A stretch of 64,000 bases of DNA from an uncultured Clostridia bacterium (GTDB lineage Bacteria > Bacillota > Clostridia > Lachnospirales > Cellulosilyticaceae): positions 28,847 to 92,846 of the forward strand of contig CALJNR010000043.1 of the NCBI GenBank assembly GCA_937981575.1, in the 5' to 3' direction. Position 1 is the first letter of the stretch, and each line of letters begins with the position of its first letter. The notes beneath the pieces were generated by a model. The model saw only the letters and a program-made list of their open reading frames with translations. It was not told where the DNA came from and searched no databases. Made by a program: the position numbers and the translations under genes. Positions 16,708-25,913 of this stretch are shown here, piece by piece.

Positions 16708-19095
16708 ATGAATATACCTATGTCATGGCTTAAACAATATGTAGATATAGATGTGGATATTAAGACCTTTACTGACCGTATGACGATGGCTGGCTCAAAG
16801 GTAGAAAGCATAGAAGAAAGCGGAAGTGAAATTACAAAAGTTGTTGCAGGCAAAATTGTAGAAGTAAATGCACATCCAAATGCAGATAAGCTGCGTGTAA
16901 TGCAAGTAGATGTGGGAGGCGAGAAGCTGCTTCAGATTGTAACGGCAGCGGCTAATGTACAGCTTGGAGATGTAGTACCCGTAGCACTAGACGGAGCGAC
17001 GCTTGCAGGAGATCTGAAAATTAAATCCGGAAAACTTAGGGGCGAAGTGTCTGAAGGCATGTTCTGCTCGGTTGAAGAACTAGGTTTTGATGAAAAAGAT
17101 ATCGAAGATGCGCCGCACAATGGCGTTTATGTTTTTCAGCAGCCGATAGAACTTGGCAGCGATGTCAAACCATTTTTTGGACTTGGAGAAACGGTTGTAG
17201 AATATGAAGTAACCTCCAACAGACCAGACTGCTTCAGTATTTTAGGTATGGCAAGAGAAGCAGCGGCGGCGTTCAATAAGCCTTTTAAGTTCCCCAAGAT
17301 CAATGCAGTTGAAACAGATGGGGATGCTAATGAAATGGCTTTGGTTGAAATCAAAAATGATGTCCTCTGCCCAAGATATGCCGCAAGAATTATTAAGAAT
17401 GTAAAGGTAGGTTCATCGCCTAAGTGGTTAAAAGAAAGACTGCAGTCTGCAGGGCTTAGACCTATTAATAATATAGTAGATATTACAAATTACATGCTGC
17501 TTGAGTTTGGCCAGCCGATGCATGCTTTTGATTATGATAAACTTGAAGGACACAAAATTGTAGTGAGGACAGCTGCTGACGGAGAGAAAATAACAACTCT
17601 CTTCGGCGACGAACTGGCACTTGATCAGTCTATGCTTGTTATTGCTGATGCCAAAAAGCCTGTTGCAATTGCTGGTGTTATGGGCGGTGAGGACACAAAG
17701 GTAACGGAGGAAACTACAACGATCCTTTTTGAATGTGCAAACTTCAGCGGCTACAGCGTACGCCAAACGTCTAAAAAGCTTGGTCTTAGAAGTGATTCTT
17801 CTATTAAATATACCAAAGGCCTCGATCCAAATACTATTACGCTTGCTTTAGAAAGAGCTGCTCAGCTTATTCATGAAATTGGAGCAGGAGAAGTTGTTAA
17901 GGGTGTAATAGATGTTTATCCTAATGTGCGAAAACCGCTTACTATTTCTTATGATCCAGAATGGATTAACAGGTTCTTAGGAACAGACTTGTCTGAAGAA
18001 GAAATGACAGGTTACTTTACAGCTTTAGAGTTTAAAGTTAATGCAGAGACTAAGGAAGTCACTATTCCTACATTTAGACCAGATGTTACGATGATGGCAG
18101 ACTTAGCAGAAGAAGTTGCAAGGCTGTATGGCTATGATCGTATTATGCCGACTTTAGAAAGAGGAAAGCCTACTATAGGAAGAAAGAATTTTGAACAGTC
18201 TGTATCAGACGATATCAGAAGTTTTATGAGTATGTATGGGGTCCATGGGGCACTGACTTATACCTTTGAAAGTCCCAAGGTATTTGATAAACTGAATATC
18301 CGAGAAGACAGTCCGCTGAGAAATGCTTTAAAGATCACGAATCCTTTAGGGGAAGACTTCAGCATTATGCGTACAACGACCTTAAATGGGCTTTTAAATT
18401 CTTTAGCTACTAACTTTAATCGAAGGGTTGAAGAAGCTGGTCTGTACGAAATTGGAAAAATCTATATGCATCAAGGGGAAGGAGAACTTCCTGATGAAGT
18501 TAAAAAACTTACAATTGGAATGTATGGTAAAAATACAGACTTCTTTACAATTAAAGGCCTCATAGAGTCTTTGATGAAGCGTCTTCATATTACTGATATA
18601 GAAGTGACTAGAAATGGTGATCTTGAATTTATGCATCCGGGAAGATGTGCGAGTTTAATGATTGCGGGGCAAGATGCAGGGTTCTTCGGAGAAGTTCATC
18701 CTCAAGTTGCTAAAAACTATGAATTAGATATTAAAACTTATGTGGCAGAATTAGATATAAGTACACTTCTTAGCCATATTAACAAAGATATTATTTTCAA
18801 AGCACTTCCTAAATACCCTTCTACTGCAAGAGATATTGCTATGCTGGTTAAAGAAGAAGTACTCGTTGGAGAGATTGAAAAAACAATTCGTGAACGCAGC
18901 GGAAAGCTTCTTGAAAATGTCAAACTATTTGATGTTTATCAAGGGAAACAAATTGAGGAAGGGTATAAATCTGTTGCTTATAAGTTAACTTTTAGAGCAG
19001 AAGACCGTACACTTACTGATGAGGAAATCCAAAAGGTTATGAAAAAGATCCTTAATGGACTCGAAATGAACTGCGGGGCAAAACTAAGAGACTAA
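16708..19095 (+). CDS. pheT: phenylalanyl-tRNA synthetase beta subunit
   Basis: The 795-residue product contains, in order, the core N-terminal region, an EMAP-like tRNA-binding domain (about 40-150, with 'HPNADKLRVMQVD'), the B3/B4 editing domain, B5, the catalytic-like domain and the C-terminal ferredoxin-fold anticodon-binding domain (about 700-795, 'KYPSTARDIAMLV'). This is the complete layout of a bacterial PheT. The editing domain hydrolyses mischarged Tyr-tRNA-Phe. It is co-transcribed with pheS and ends at a terminator. Confidence 0.98.
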   Translation: MNIPMSWLKQYVDIDVDIKTFTDRMTMAGSKVESIEESGSEITKVVAGKIVEVNAHPNADKLRVMQVDVGGEKLLQIVTAAANVQLGDVVPVALDGATLAGDLKIKSGKLRGEVSEGMFCSVEELGFDEKDIEDAPHNGVYVFQQPIELGSDVKPFFGLGETVVEYEVTSNRPDCFSILGMAREAAAAFNKPFKFPKINAVETDGDANEMALVEIKNDVLCPRYAARIIKNVKVGSSPKWLKERLQSAGLRPINNIVDITNYMLLEFGQPMHAFDYDKLEGHKIVVRTAADGEKITTLFGDELALDQSMLVIADAKKPVAIAGVMGGEDTKVTEETTTILFECANFSGYSVRQTSKKLGLRSDSSIKYTKGLDPNTITLALERAAQLIHEIGAGEVVKGVIDVYPNVRKPLTISYDPEWINRFLGTDLSEEEMTGYFTALEFKVNAETKEVTIPTFRPDVTMMADLAEEVARLYGYDRIMPTLERGKPTIGRKNFEQSVSDDIRSFMSMYGVHGALTYTFESPKVFDKLNIREDSPLRNALKITNPLGEDFSIMRTTTLNGLLNSLATNFNRRVEEAGLYEIGKIYMHQGEGELPDEVKKLTIGMYGKNTDFFTIKGLIESLMKRLHITDIEVTRNGDLEFMHPGRCASLMIAGQDAGFFGEVHPQVAKNYELDIKTYVAELDISTLLSHINKDIIFKALPKYPSTARDIAMLVKEEVLVGEIEKTIRERSGKLLENVKLFDVYQGKQIEEGYKSVAYKLTFRAEDRTLTDEEIQKVMKKILNGLEMNCGAKLRD

Positions 19096-19109
19096 ATAGA
19101 TCACGCTGA

Positions 19110-19157
19110 AAGGGTAAAGAGTTATTTGAAGAGATAGCTGTTTGCCCTTTTTTGTAC
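19110..19157 (+). terminator. intrinsic terminator after pheT
   Basis: AAGGGTAAA...GAGTTAT pairs with ATAGCT...TTTGCCC (19110-19148 region), followed by TTTTTTG. Confidence 0.75.
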
Positions 19158-19216
19158 ATCGCTTGCTGCTTCTTAGCATTTGTTTGGATGATTACACAGT
19201 ATATTTATGAGTAGTA

Positions 19217-19239
19217 TGCTATAATGATTATGCTATAAT
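19217..19239 (+). promoter_or_regulatory. duplicated extended -10 promoter before dnaE
   Basis: TGCTATAAT occurs twice 14 bases apart (-10 hexamers at 19220-19225 and 19234-19239), each with the extended TGn. No good -35 is visible, as is common for extended -10 promoters. Confidence 0.5.
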
Positions 19240-19276
19240 AAAGAGAAGATTATAAGTGAAAGGAGCTAGATAAATT

Positions 19277-22200
19277 ATGAATAATCTATTTACTCATCTG
19301 CATGTGCATACGGAATATAGTCTTTTAGATGGCTCCGCCAAAATTAATGATTTGCTGGACCGGGCGAAAGAGCTTGGAATGGACAGTCTGGCTATTACAG
19401 ACCATGGGGCAATGTATGGTGTGATTGATTTTTATAAAGCTGCTCATAAGCGAAATATTAAGCCTATTATCGGATGTGAAGTGTATTTAGCTTCCAGGAC
19501 CCGTTTTGATAAAGAGCCAGTTGATTTAAGTTCATACCATCTCGTCCTTTTAGCCGAAAATAATACAGGTTATCAAAACCTTATTAAAATGGTTTCTCTT
19601 GGCTTTACAGAAGGGTTCTACAGAAGACCACGTATTGACCTGGATTTACTAGCTGCTCATCATGAAGGACTTATTGCGCTTGGGGCTTGCCTTGCGGGAC
19701 CAGTCAGCAGAAAATTGCTTCAAGATGAATATGAGAGTGCCAGAGAAATGGCCCTTAAACTAAGAGATATTATGGGACAAGACCACTTTTTTTTAGAGCT
19801 GCAGGATCACGGCATGAAACAGCAGCAAAAGGTCAATCAGCTCACCATGAGACTTGCTGATGAACTAAATATTCATATGGTGGCTACCAATGATGTCCAC
19901 TATATAAAGGCAGAAGATGCCAATCCCCATGAAGTACTTTTGTGTATCCAAACAGGAAAAACCATGCAGGATGATGATCGTATGATTTATGAGGGAGGGC
20001 AGTATTACCTTAAAAGCAGTGAGGAAATGTATAAGCTTTTTCCTTATGCTGCGGAAGCGCTTAGAAATACTGCTGAAATTGCTAAGCGTTGTAATGTAGG
20101 TTTTAGTTTTAATGAACTGAAGCTGCCAAGTTTTGATGTACCCAAGGATATGTCGCCTGAAGCTTATTTAAGAGAAGTGTGCTATAAAGGACTTGAGAAA
20201 AGATATACACCTATAACAGAGGATTTAAGAGACAGGCTGGAATATGAACTTGATACCATTATTCAGATGGGATTTGTCGACTACTTTCTGATTGTAGGAG
20301 ATTTTATCAGTTATGCGAAGTCCAGCGGCATTCCAGTAGGGCCGGGAAGGGGATCTGCTGCAGGAAGCATCGTCGCTTATGTGCTGGAAATAACCAATAT
20401 TGATCCTATTAAGTATAATCTGCTGTTTGAAAGGTTTTTGAATCCCGAGAGAATCAGCATGCCTGATATAGATATTGATTTTTGCTATGAAAGGCGGCAG
20501 GAAGTTATTGATTATGTTATCCGAAAGTACGGGGAAGAACGAGTTGCTCAGATCATTACCTTTGGAACGATGGCAGCAAGGGCTGCGATAAGAGATGTCG
20601 GGCGGGCCATTAACATGCCTTACCAAGATGTAGACCGCATTGCTAAAATGATTCCTAACGAGCTTAAAATTACGATTGATAAAGCCCTTGTGATGAATGA
20701 AGAGCTAAGGAGGCTCTATGAGGCGGACGAATCAGTTAAATATTTGATTGATACGTCCAGAAAGCTTGAAGGACTCCCAAGACATTCATCCATGCATGCG
20801 GCTGGGGTTGTTATATCCAAAAGACCTGTCGTTGAATATGTGCCGCTTAATGCCAGTGACGGCGTCATTACAACGCAGTTTCCTATGACAACGCTGGAAG
20901 AACTAGGTTTGTTAAAAATGGATTTTTTGGGCCTTAGGACACTTACTGTTATTGATAATGCTGTTAAGCTCATTAGCAAAAATCATCATATTTGTTTAGA
21001 TATTGAAAAAATGGATGATAATGATAAAAAGGTTTATGAGCTGATTGCATCTGGAAGTACCGATGGGATTTTCCAGCTGGAAAGCGCAGGGATGAAAAGC
21101 TTTATGAAAGAATTAGCGCCAAGCAGTATGGAAGACATTATAGCCGGGATTTCACTTTACAGGCCTGGCCCTATGGACTTTATTCCAAAATATGTAACAG
21201 GGAAAAAAGATGCTTCAAGTATCACCTATACCCACCCTAAACTTGAGCCGATCCTGAAAAACACCTATGGATGTATTGTATATCAGGAACAGGTTATGCA
21301 GATTGTAAGAGACCTTGCCGGATACAGTCTCGGAAGGAGTGATCTCTTAAGACGTGCCATGAGCAAAAAGAAATCCGATGTGATGCAGAAAGAGCAGGAA
21401 ATCTTTTTATATGGTGATGGTAAAGAGATATTAGGGTGTATCACAAACGGTATTCCAAAAGAAGCAGCAGAAAAAATATTTGAAGATATGATTGACTTCG
21501 CAAAATATGCATTCAATAAATCCCATGCTGCAGCTTATGCAATCGTTGCCTATCAGACAGCTTATTTAAAAACTTACTATAAAGTAGAGTTTATGGCGGC
21601 TTTGATGACATCAGTTATGGATTCATCTCACAAAATAACAAACTATATTGAAAACTGCAAAAAGATGAATATTACAGTACATGCTCCGGACATTAACAGT
21701 GGATATGCTTATTTTGATGCGAAAGACAATCATATAATATACGGCCTTGCTGCAATCAAAAATGTAGGTAAAAATGTCATAGACCGAATTGTTGAAGAAA
21801 GAGAAAAAAATGGTTTATTCAAAAGTCTGACAGATTTTTATAACCGAATGGAAACAAAGGATACGAATAAAAGAAGCATTGAAAGTCTTATTTTAGCTGG
21901 CGCGTTTGATTCGCTTGGAGGCAGAAGAAGCCAATATATGGCAGCCTATAAGCAGATTGCAGACGGCGTTTCTCATAGCAAGAAAAATAATATTGCAGGG
22001 CAAATAGATTTGTTTGCACTTGGGCAAGGGGAGCAGATAGAAGATAAAGATAGTCTGCCGGATCAGGAGGAATTTGAGTTTAAAGATCTCCTAAACTACG
22101 AAAAAGAAGTGCTGGGTATTTATTTAAGCGGACATCCGCTAGATAAAGTAAGAAATATATTAGACCAGTATATTTCTATCAAAAGCAGTCAGCTGGAATA

Positions 22201-22744
22201 TGCGGAAGATGAGGAAGGCAAGGAGGATGCGGTCAAAGACGGACAACGCGTTTCGGTAGGCGGCATTTTGGTTGATAAGCGGATCATTTTTACAAAAACC
22301 AATAAAAAAATGGCTTTTTTGACCTTAGAAGATACATTAGGAATGATGGAAGTCATCATTTTTCCTACGCTGTATGATACTTTTTCAAGTTACAGTGAAG
22401 AAAGCGTATTTGTGATTAAAGGCCGAGTTTCAGTCAAAGAAGAAACGACAGCTGTTATTATAGCTGATGAAATCACTACACTGGAGAGACTTTTAAATCC
22501 TGAAACAGAAGAACATATTTTACTGCGTTTAAATGAATCGATGCGCAATCAGGAAGTAAGAGAAAATTTAGTGCACATATTTAAGAAATACACAGGAAAA
22601 ACTAAAATTATTGTAGAGAATATTGAGGACGGTACGCAAAAAGCTTTCCCCAATAGATATAATGTGTGTATTACCGAGCAACTTATACAAGAATTAGTGG
22701 ATTTGTTAGGTGAAAAATGTGTAGTAGTCAAAAAATACAATTAA
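19277..22744 (+). CDS. dnaE: DNA polymerase III subunit alpha
   Basis: The 1155-residue product is the DnaE-type replicative polymerase alpha subunit. The N-terminal PHP domain opens with 'HLHVHTEYSLLDG' (about 7-19), the palm holds the catalytic aspartates in PDIDIDF (about 396-402), and helix-hairpin-helix and OB-fold parts follow ('GQRVSVGGILVDKRI' near 990). The N-terminal exonuclease insert of PolC is absent, so it is DnaE rather than PolC; Clostridia usually carry both. It has its own promoter and no co-transcribed partner is clear. Confidence 0.98.
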   Translation: MNNLFTHLHVHTEYSLLDGSAKINDLLDRAKELGMDSLAITDHGAMYGVIDFYKAAHKRNIKPIIGCEVYLASRTRFDKEPVDLSSYHLVLLAENNTGYQNLIKMVSLGFTEGFYRRPRIDLDLLAAHHEGLIALGACLAGPVSRKLLQDEYESAREMALKLRDIMGQDHFFLELQDHGMKQQQKVNQLTMRLADELNIHMVATNDVHYIKAEDANPHEVLLCIQTGKTMQDDDRMIYEGGQYYLKSSEEMYKLFPYAAEALRNTAEIAKRCNVGFSFNELKLPSFDVPKDMSPEAYLREVCYKGLEKRYTPITEDLRDRLEYELDTIIQMGFVDYFLIVGDFISYAKSSGIPVGPGRGSAAGSIVAYVLEITNIDPIKYNLLFERFLNPERISMPDIDIDFCYERRQEVIDYVIRKYGEERVAQIITFGTMAARAAIRDVGRAINMPYQDVDRIAKMIPNELKITIDKALVMNEELRRLYEADESVKYLIDTSRKLEGLPRHSSMHAAGVVISKRPVVEYVPLNASDGVITTQFPMTTLEELGLLKMDFLGLRTLTVIDNAVKLISKNHHICLDIEKMDDNDKKVYELIASGSTDGIFQLESAGMKSFMKELAPSSMEDIIAGISLYRPGPMDFIPKYVTGKKDASSITYTHPKLEPILKNTYGCIVYQEQVMQIVRDLAGYSLGRSDLLRRAMSKKKSDVMQKEQEIFLYGDGKEILGCITNGIPKEAAEKIFEDMIDFAKYAFNKSHAAAYAIVAYQTAYLKTYYKVEFMAALMTSVMDSSHKITNYIENCKKMNITVHAPDINSGYAYFDAKDNHIIYGLAAIKNVGKNVIDRIVEEREKNGLFKSLTDFYNRMETKDTNKRSIESLILAGAFDSLGGRRSQYMAAYKQIADGVSHSKKNNIAGQIDLFALGQGEQIEDKDSLPDQEEFEFKDLLNYEKEVLGIYLSGHPLDKVRNILDQYISIKSSQLEYAEDEEGKEDAVKDGQRVSVGGILVDKRIIFTKTNKKMAFLTLEDTLGMMEVIIFPTLYDTFSSYSEESVFVIKGRVSVKEETTAVIIADEITTLERLLNPETEEHILLRLNESMRNQEVRENLVHIFKKYTGKTKIIVENIEDGTQKAFPNRYNVCITEQLIQELVDLLGEKCVVVKKYN

Positions 22745-22749
22745 GGATA

Positions 22750-22778
22750 TTGCTATTTAAAGGAGATTTAAGTAAAAT
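22750..22778 (+). promoter_or_regulatory. probable promoter of pfkA-pyk
   Basis: TTGCTA (22750-22755), 17 bases, TAAAAT (22773-22778). The dispersed element copy B would be inside the resulting 5' leader, about 90 bases downstream. Confidence 0.45.
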
Positions 22779-22860
22779 AAAGAAGATTAAAAGGCGAATG
22801 GTAAAATAAGCCTGCAGGATCGAACGATTTATTATCTTATGCTAAATGGCGTAGTATATA

Positions 22861-22970
22861 GATTTCGCAGTTTGAAGTTTAATTTATTCATAAGGTTACC
22901 TGCTGTGAAATCATTTGGGGAAACACCTCTAAGTCAACGAATAAATTAAGTTTTAGAGTGGTTTTTCTGT
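22861..22970 (+). repeat. dispersed two-hairpin RNA-like element, copy B, in the pfkA leader
   Basis: Stem 1 is GATTTCGCAG (22861-22870) with CTGTGAAATC (22903-22912), ten pairs with one G-U. Stem 2 is built from GGGAAACACCTCTAA (from 22918) and TTAGAGTGGTTTTTC (to 22967). The loop of stem 1 holds TTAATTTATTC (22879-22889), exactly complementary to GAATAAATTAA (22939-22949) in the loop of stem 2, so the loops can kiss. It ends about 40 bases before the pfkA start and could influence that gene. Confidence 0.65.
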
Positions 22971-23011
22971 AAAATGCAAGTTATAAAAAACAACCATAGG
23001 GGGTTATTTTG

Positions 23012-23983
23012 ATGAGCAATAAAGTAAGTACAATAGGTGTATTGACAAGTGGAGGAGATGCTCCGGGTATGAATGCAGCCATCCGTGCAGTTGTGAGAGT
23101 GGGTCTTGCAAGAGGCATAAAGGTTATGGGTATTCAAAAAGGATACAATGGACTTTTAACTGGAGATGTACGTGAGCTTACAGCAAGAAGCGTATCAGAT
23201 ACTGTTCAAAGAGGAGGCACTATTCTTCAGACTGCCCGCTGCCTGGAGTTTTTAAAACCAGAAGGCCAGCAAAGAGGTGCTGAAATGTGTAAAGTTTTTG
23301 GTATTGATGGATTAGTAGTTATCGGCGGAGATGGATCTTTTCAAGGGGCTGAAAAATTAGCTAATCTTGGTATTAATACAATAGGTGTTCCAGGAACAAT
23401 AGATCTTGATATTGCATGTACTGACTATACAATTGGTTTTGACACTGCTGTTAATACAGCTATGGATGCCATTAACAAAATTCGCGATACTTCTACATCC
23501 CATGAAAGATGCTCGATTGTAGAAGTTATGGGAAGAAATGCAGGCTATATTGCACTGTGGTGCGGTATAAGTTCAGGAGCAGAACTTGTTCTGATTCCAG
23601 AAAAAGAGAGACTTTCTGATGAAGAAATTATTAAAACAATTCTTGAAAATAAACATAATGGTAAAAAACACTTCCTGATTATTGTAGCTGAAGGCATTGG
23701 TGGATCAGGAAAGCTTGCTAAAAAGATTCAGGAAGTTACGGGCATCGAATCTAGAGCAACTATTCTTGGACACCTTCAAAGAGGCGGTTCTCCAAGTGCA
23801 GTTGACCGTGTTCATGCATCGATGATGGGGGCAAAAGCTGTAGACCTTCTTTGTGAGGGCAAGGCAAAAAGAGTAGTTGCCTTTGTTAATGGTCAATATG
23901 TAGACTATGATATCAATGAAGCACTTGCGATGACAAAAAATATTGATGACTATATGTATGAGGTAAGCAACTTACTCGTATAA
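23012..23983 (+). CDS. pfkA: ATP-dependent 6-phosphofructokinase PfkA
   Basis: The product commits fructose 6-phosphate to glycolysis using ATP. The 323-residue length and the motifs 'GVLTSGGDAPGMNAAIRA' (N-terminus) and GGDGSFQGA (about 102-110), with glycine at the donor-selecting positions, mark the ATP type. The catalytic block reads PGTIDLDIACTDYT; most members have TIDNDI, so the second Asn is replaced by Leu although both aspartates remain. Translation starts at ATG 23012 behind TAGGGGG. pyk follows after 23 bases in the same operon. Confidence 0.95.
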   Translation: MSNKVSTIGVLTSGGDAPGMNAAIRAVVRVGLARGIKVMGIQKGYNGLLTGDVRELTARSVSDTVQRGGTILQTARCLEFLKPEGQQRGAEMCKVFGIDGLVVIGGDGSFQGAEKLANLGINTIGVPGTIDLDIACTDYTIGFDTAVNTAMDAINKIRDTSTSHERCSIVEVMGRNAGYIALWCGISSGAELVLIPEKERLSDEEIIKTILENKHNGKKHFLIIVAEGIGGSGKLAKKIQEVTGIESRATILGHLQRGGSPSAVDRVHASMMGAKAVDLLCEGKAKRVVAFVNGQYVDYDINEALAMTKNIDDYMYEVSNLLV

Positions 23984-24006
23984 TAAGTAAACCAAGGAGT
24001 AGAAGA

Positions 24007-25770
24007 ATGCGTAAAACTAAAATAATCGGAACTTTGGGTCCTAAAACAAGAGACGTAGAAAATATTAGAAAGATTATAGGTGCTGGAATTGATGGCATTC
24101 GTATTAATTTTTCTCATGATAATCATGAAATTCATGGAGAAACTGTGAGAAAGGTTAAACTTGTCAGAGAAGAACTTAATAAACCCATTCCGCTCATTCT
24201 GGACACTAAAGGACCAGAGATTCGTACTGGAGTTATGAAAAATGATGAAGATTATCGTCTGAATATTGGAGAGATCTTTACGCTGACAACAGAAGAAATA
24301 GAGGGAGATGATACAAAAGTAAGTGTTACTTATAAAAATCTGCCTCAGGATCTGCAAAAAGGAAGTACTATCTTAATTGATGATGGACTGATTGAGCTTA
24401 AAGTTCAAAGTCTTACTGAAACTGAAATAGTATGTATCATTGAAAACGGTGGGATGCTTGGTTCAAGAAAAGGGATTAATATACCCGATGTTTCGCTAAG
24501 TCTCCCGGCTCTTACCGAAAAAGATTTAGCTGATATTAAGTTTGCTGCAGAAGTTGGCTTTGACTATATTGCAGCTTCATTTATCCGCTGCGCACTGGAT
24601 GTGATGAAGATTCGGGAAGTTCTTGAAGAAAACGGCGGCAGTGATATACAGATCATCGCTAAGATTGAGAACCGTGAAGGTGTTAATAATATTGATGAAA
24701 TTCTTGAAGTTGCGGATGCAATTATGGTAGCAAGAGGCGATTTAGGGGTTGAAATTCCTGCTGAAGAGGTTCCGATTGTTCAGAAGATGCTGATTAAAAA
24801 AGCTAATGAAATAGGCAAACCGGTTGTAACGGCTACGCAGATGCTGGATTCCATGATTAGAAATCCAAGACCGACAAGGGCAGAAGCCAGTGACGTTGCC
24901 AATGCTATTTTTGATGGGACTTCAGCCATTATGCTTTCTGGTGAAACAGCAAAAGGGGATTATCCTCTGGAGTCTATCAGAATGATGGATCGCATTGCTA
25001 AAACAGCTGAAGCTGAGAAGGAAAGCCGCAAGTATGTTGCAATGCAGCCAACCTGTAGTTTAAGTATGACCAATGCTGTCAGCCATTCAACTTGCAATAC
25101 AGCAAGAGAACTGGGGGCTGCATGCATCGTTACAATTACTAAATCTGGTTATACAGCGCGGGCTGTATCAAAATTTAAGCCAAGCTGTCCAATAATGGCG
25201 TGTACAACAAGCCCAAGAGTTCAAAGGCAGCTCAGCCTTGTTTGGGGCTGTACGCCGCTCCTAGTGGATTATAATGTGCAGGACTCAACAGATGAAGTAT
25301 TTGCGAAGGCAGTAGCCACAATAGAAGATAAAAAGTATGTCAAACAAGGGGATATTATTGTTCTCAGTGCCGGTGTTCCGGTAGGATTTACAGGGACAAC
25401 CAATATTATGAAGGTACAATATGTTGGAGATGTCTTAGCTAAAGGGAAGGGCTTTGGAAAAAAGTCTGTAACGGGAAAGGCGAGTGTGATTAAAGTACTG
25501 GATGAAGCAGACAGATACTTTAAAACAGGAGATATATTAGTTGCTAATAAAACAAATAATGCGTATCTTCCTTATATGAAAAAAGCCAGTGCTATTATTG
25601 TAGAAGATGGCTCGCTTGACGAGCACAATCATGCCGTCATAGTAGGGCGAACACTGGACATTCCTGTTATTATCGGAGCGACCAATATTGTAGAAATACT
25701 TAGAAACTATGTTATTATTACAGTAGACAGCGAAAAAGGCTATGTTTATAACGGTGCCATAGAGGCATAA
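24007..25770 (+). CDS. pyk: pyruvate kinase with C-terminal PEP-utilising-enzyme domain
   Basis: The enzyme makes pyruvate and ATP from PEP and ADP, the last step of glycolysis. Family blocks include 'KIIGTLGPKTR' (4-14), 'LDTKGPEIRTG' (about 63-73), 'IIAKIENREGVNN' with the catalytic Lys, and 'MVARGDLGVEIP'. The 587-residue length exceeds the 470 of the core because of an extra C-terminal PEP-utiliser-like domain (about 475-587, 'IIVEDGSLDEHNHAVIVGR'), common in Bacillus and Clostridia. It is cotranscribed with pfkA. Confidence 0.97.
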   Translation: MRKTKIIGTLGPKTRDVENIRKIIGAGIDGIRINFSHDNHEIHGETVRKVKLVREELNKPIPLILDTKGPEIRTGVMKNDEDYRLNIGEIFTLTTEEIEGDDTKVSVTYKNLPQDLQKGSTILIDDGLIELKVQSLTETEIVCIIENGGMLGSRKGINIPDVSLSLPALTEKDLADIKFAAEVGFDYIAASFIRCALDVMKIREVLEENGGSDIQIIAKIENREGVNNIDEILEVADAIMVARGDLGVEIPAEEVPIVQKMLIKKANEIGKPVVTATQMLDSMIRNPRPTRAEASDVANAIFDGTSAIMLSGETAKGDYPLESIRMMDRIAKTAEAEKESRKYVAMQPTCSLSMTNAVSHSTCNTARELGAACIVTITKSGYTARAVSKFKPSCPIMACTTSPRVQRQLSLVWGCTPLLVDYNVQDSTDEVFAKAVATIEDKKYVKQGDIIVLSAGVPVGFTGTTNIMKVQYVGDVLAKGKGFGKKSVTGKASVIKVLDEADRYFKTGDILVANKTNNAYLPYMKKASAIIVEDGSLDEHNHAVIVGRTLDIPVIIGATNIVEILRNYVIITVDSEKGYVYNGAIEA

Positions 25771-25813
25771 AAACAAACAGCAGTTGCCTAAGGGCAATTG
25801 CTGTTTGTTTTTA
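25770..25813 (+). terminator. intrinsic terminator after pyk
   Basis: A stem of about 18 bp (25771-25788 with 25792-25809) with a three-base loop is followed by TTTTT; the 5' arm's A-run also suits leftward termination. Confidence 0.92.
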
Positions 25814-25913
25814 TCGGAGTCAATAAGCATTTAAAATTGAAATAAAGCTGGATATTTTATGGTGTATGGTATAAAATATAGGATAGTTTAGTTTTATTTA
25901 AGGAGAGAGAAAA

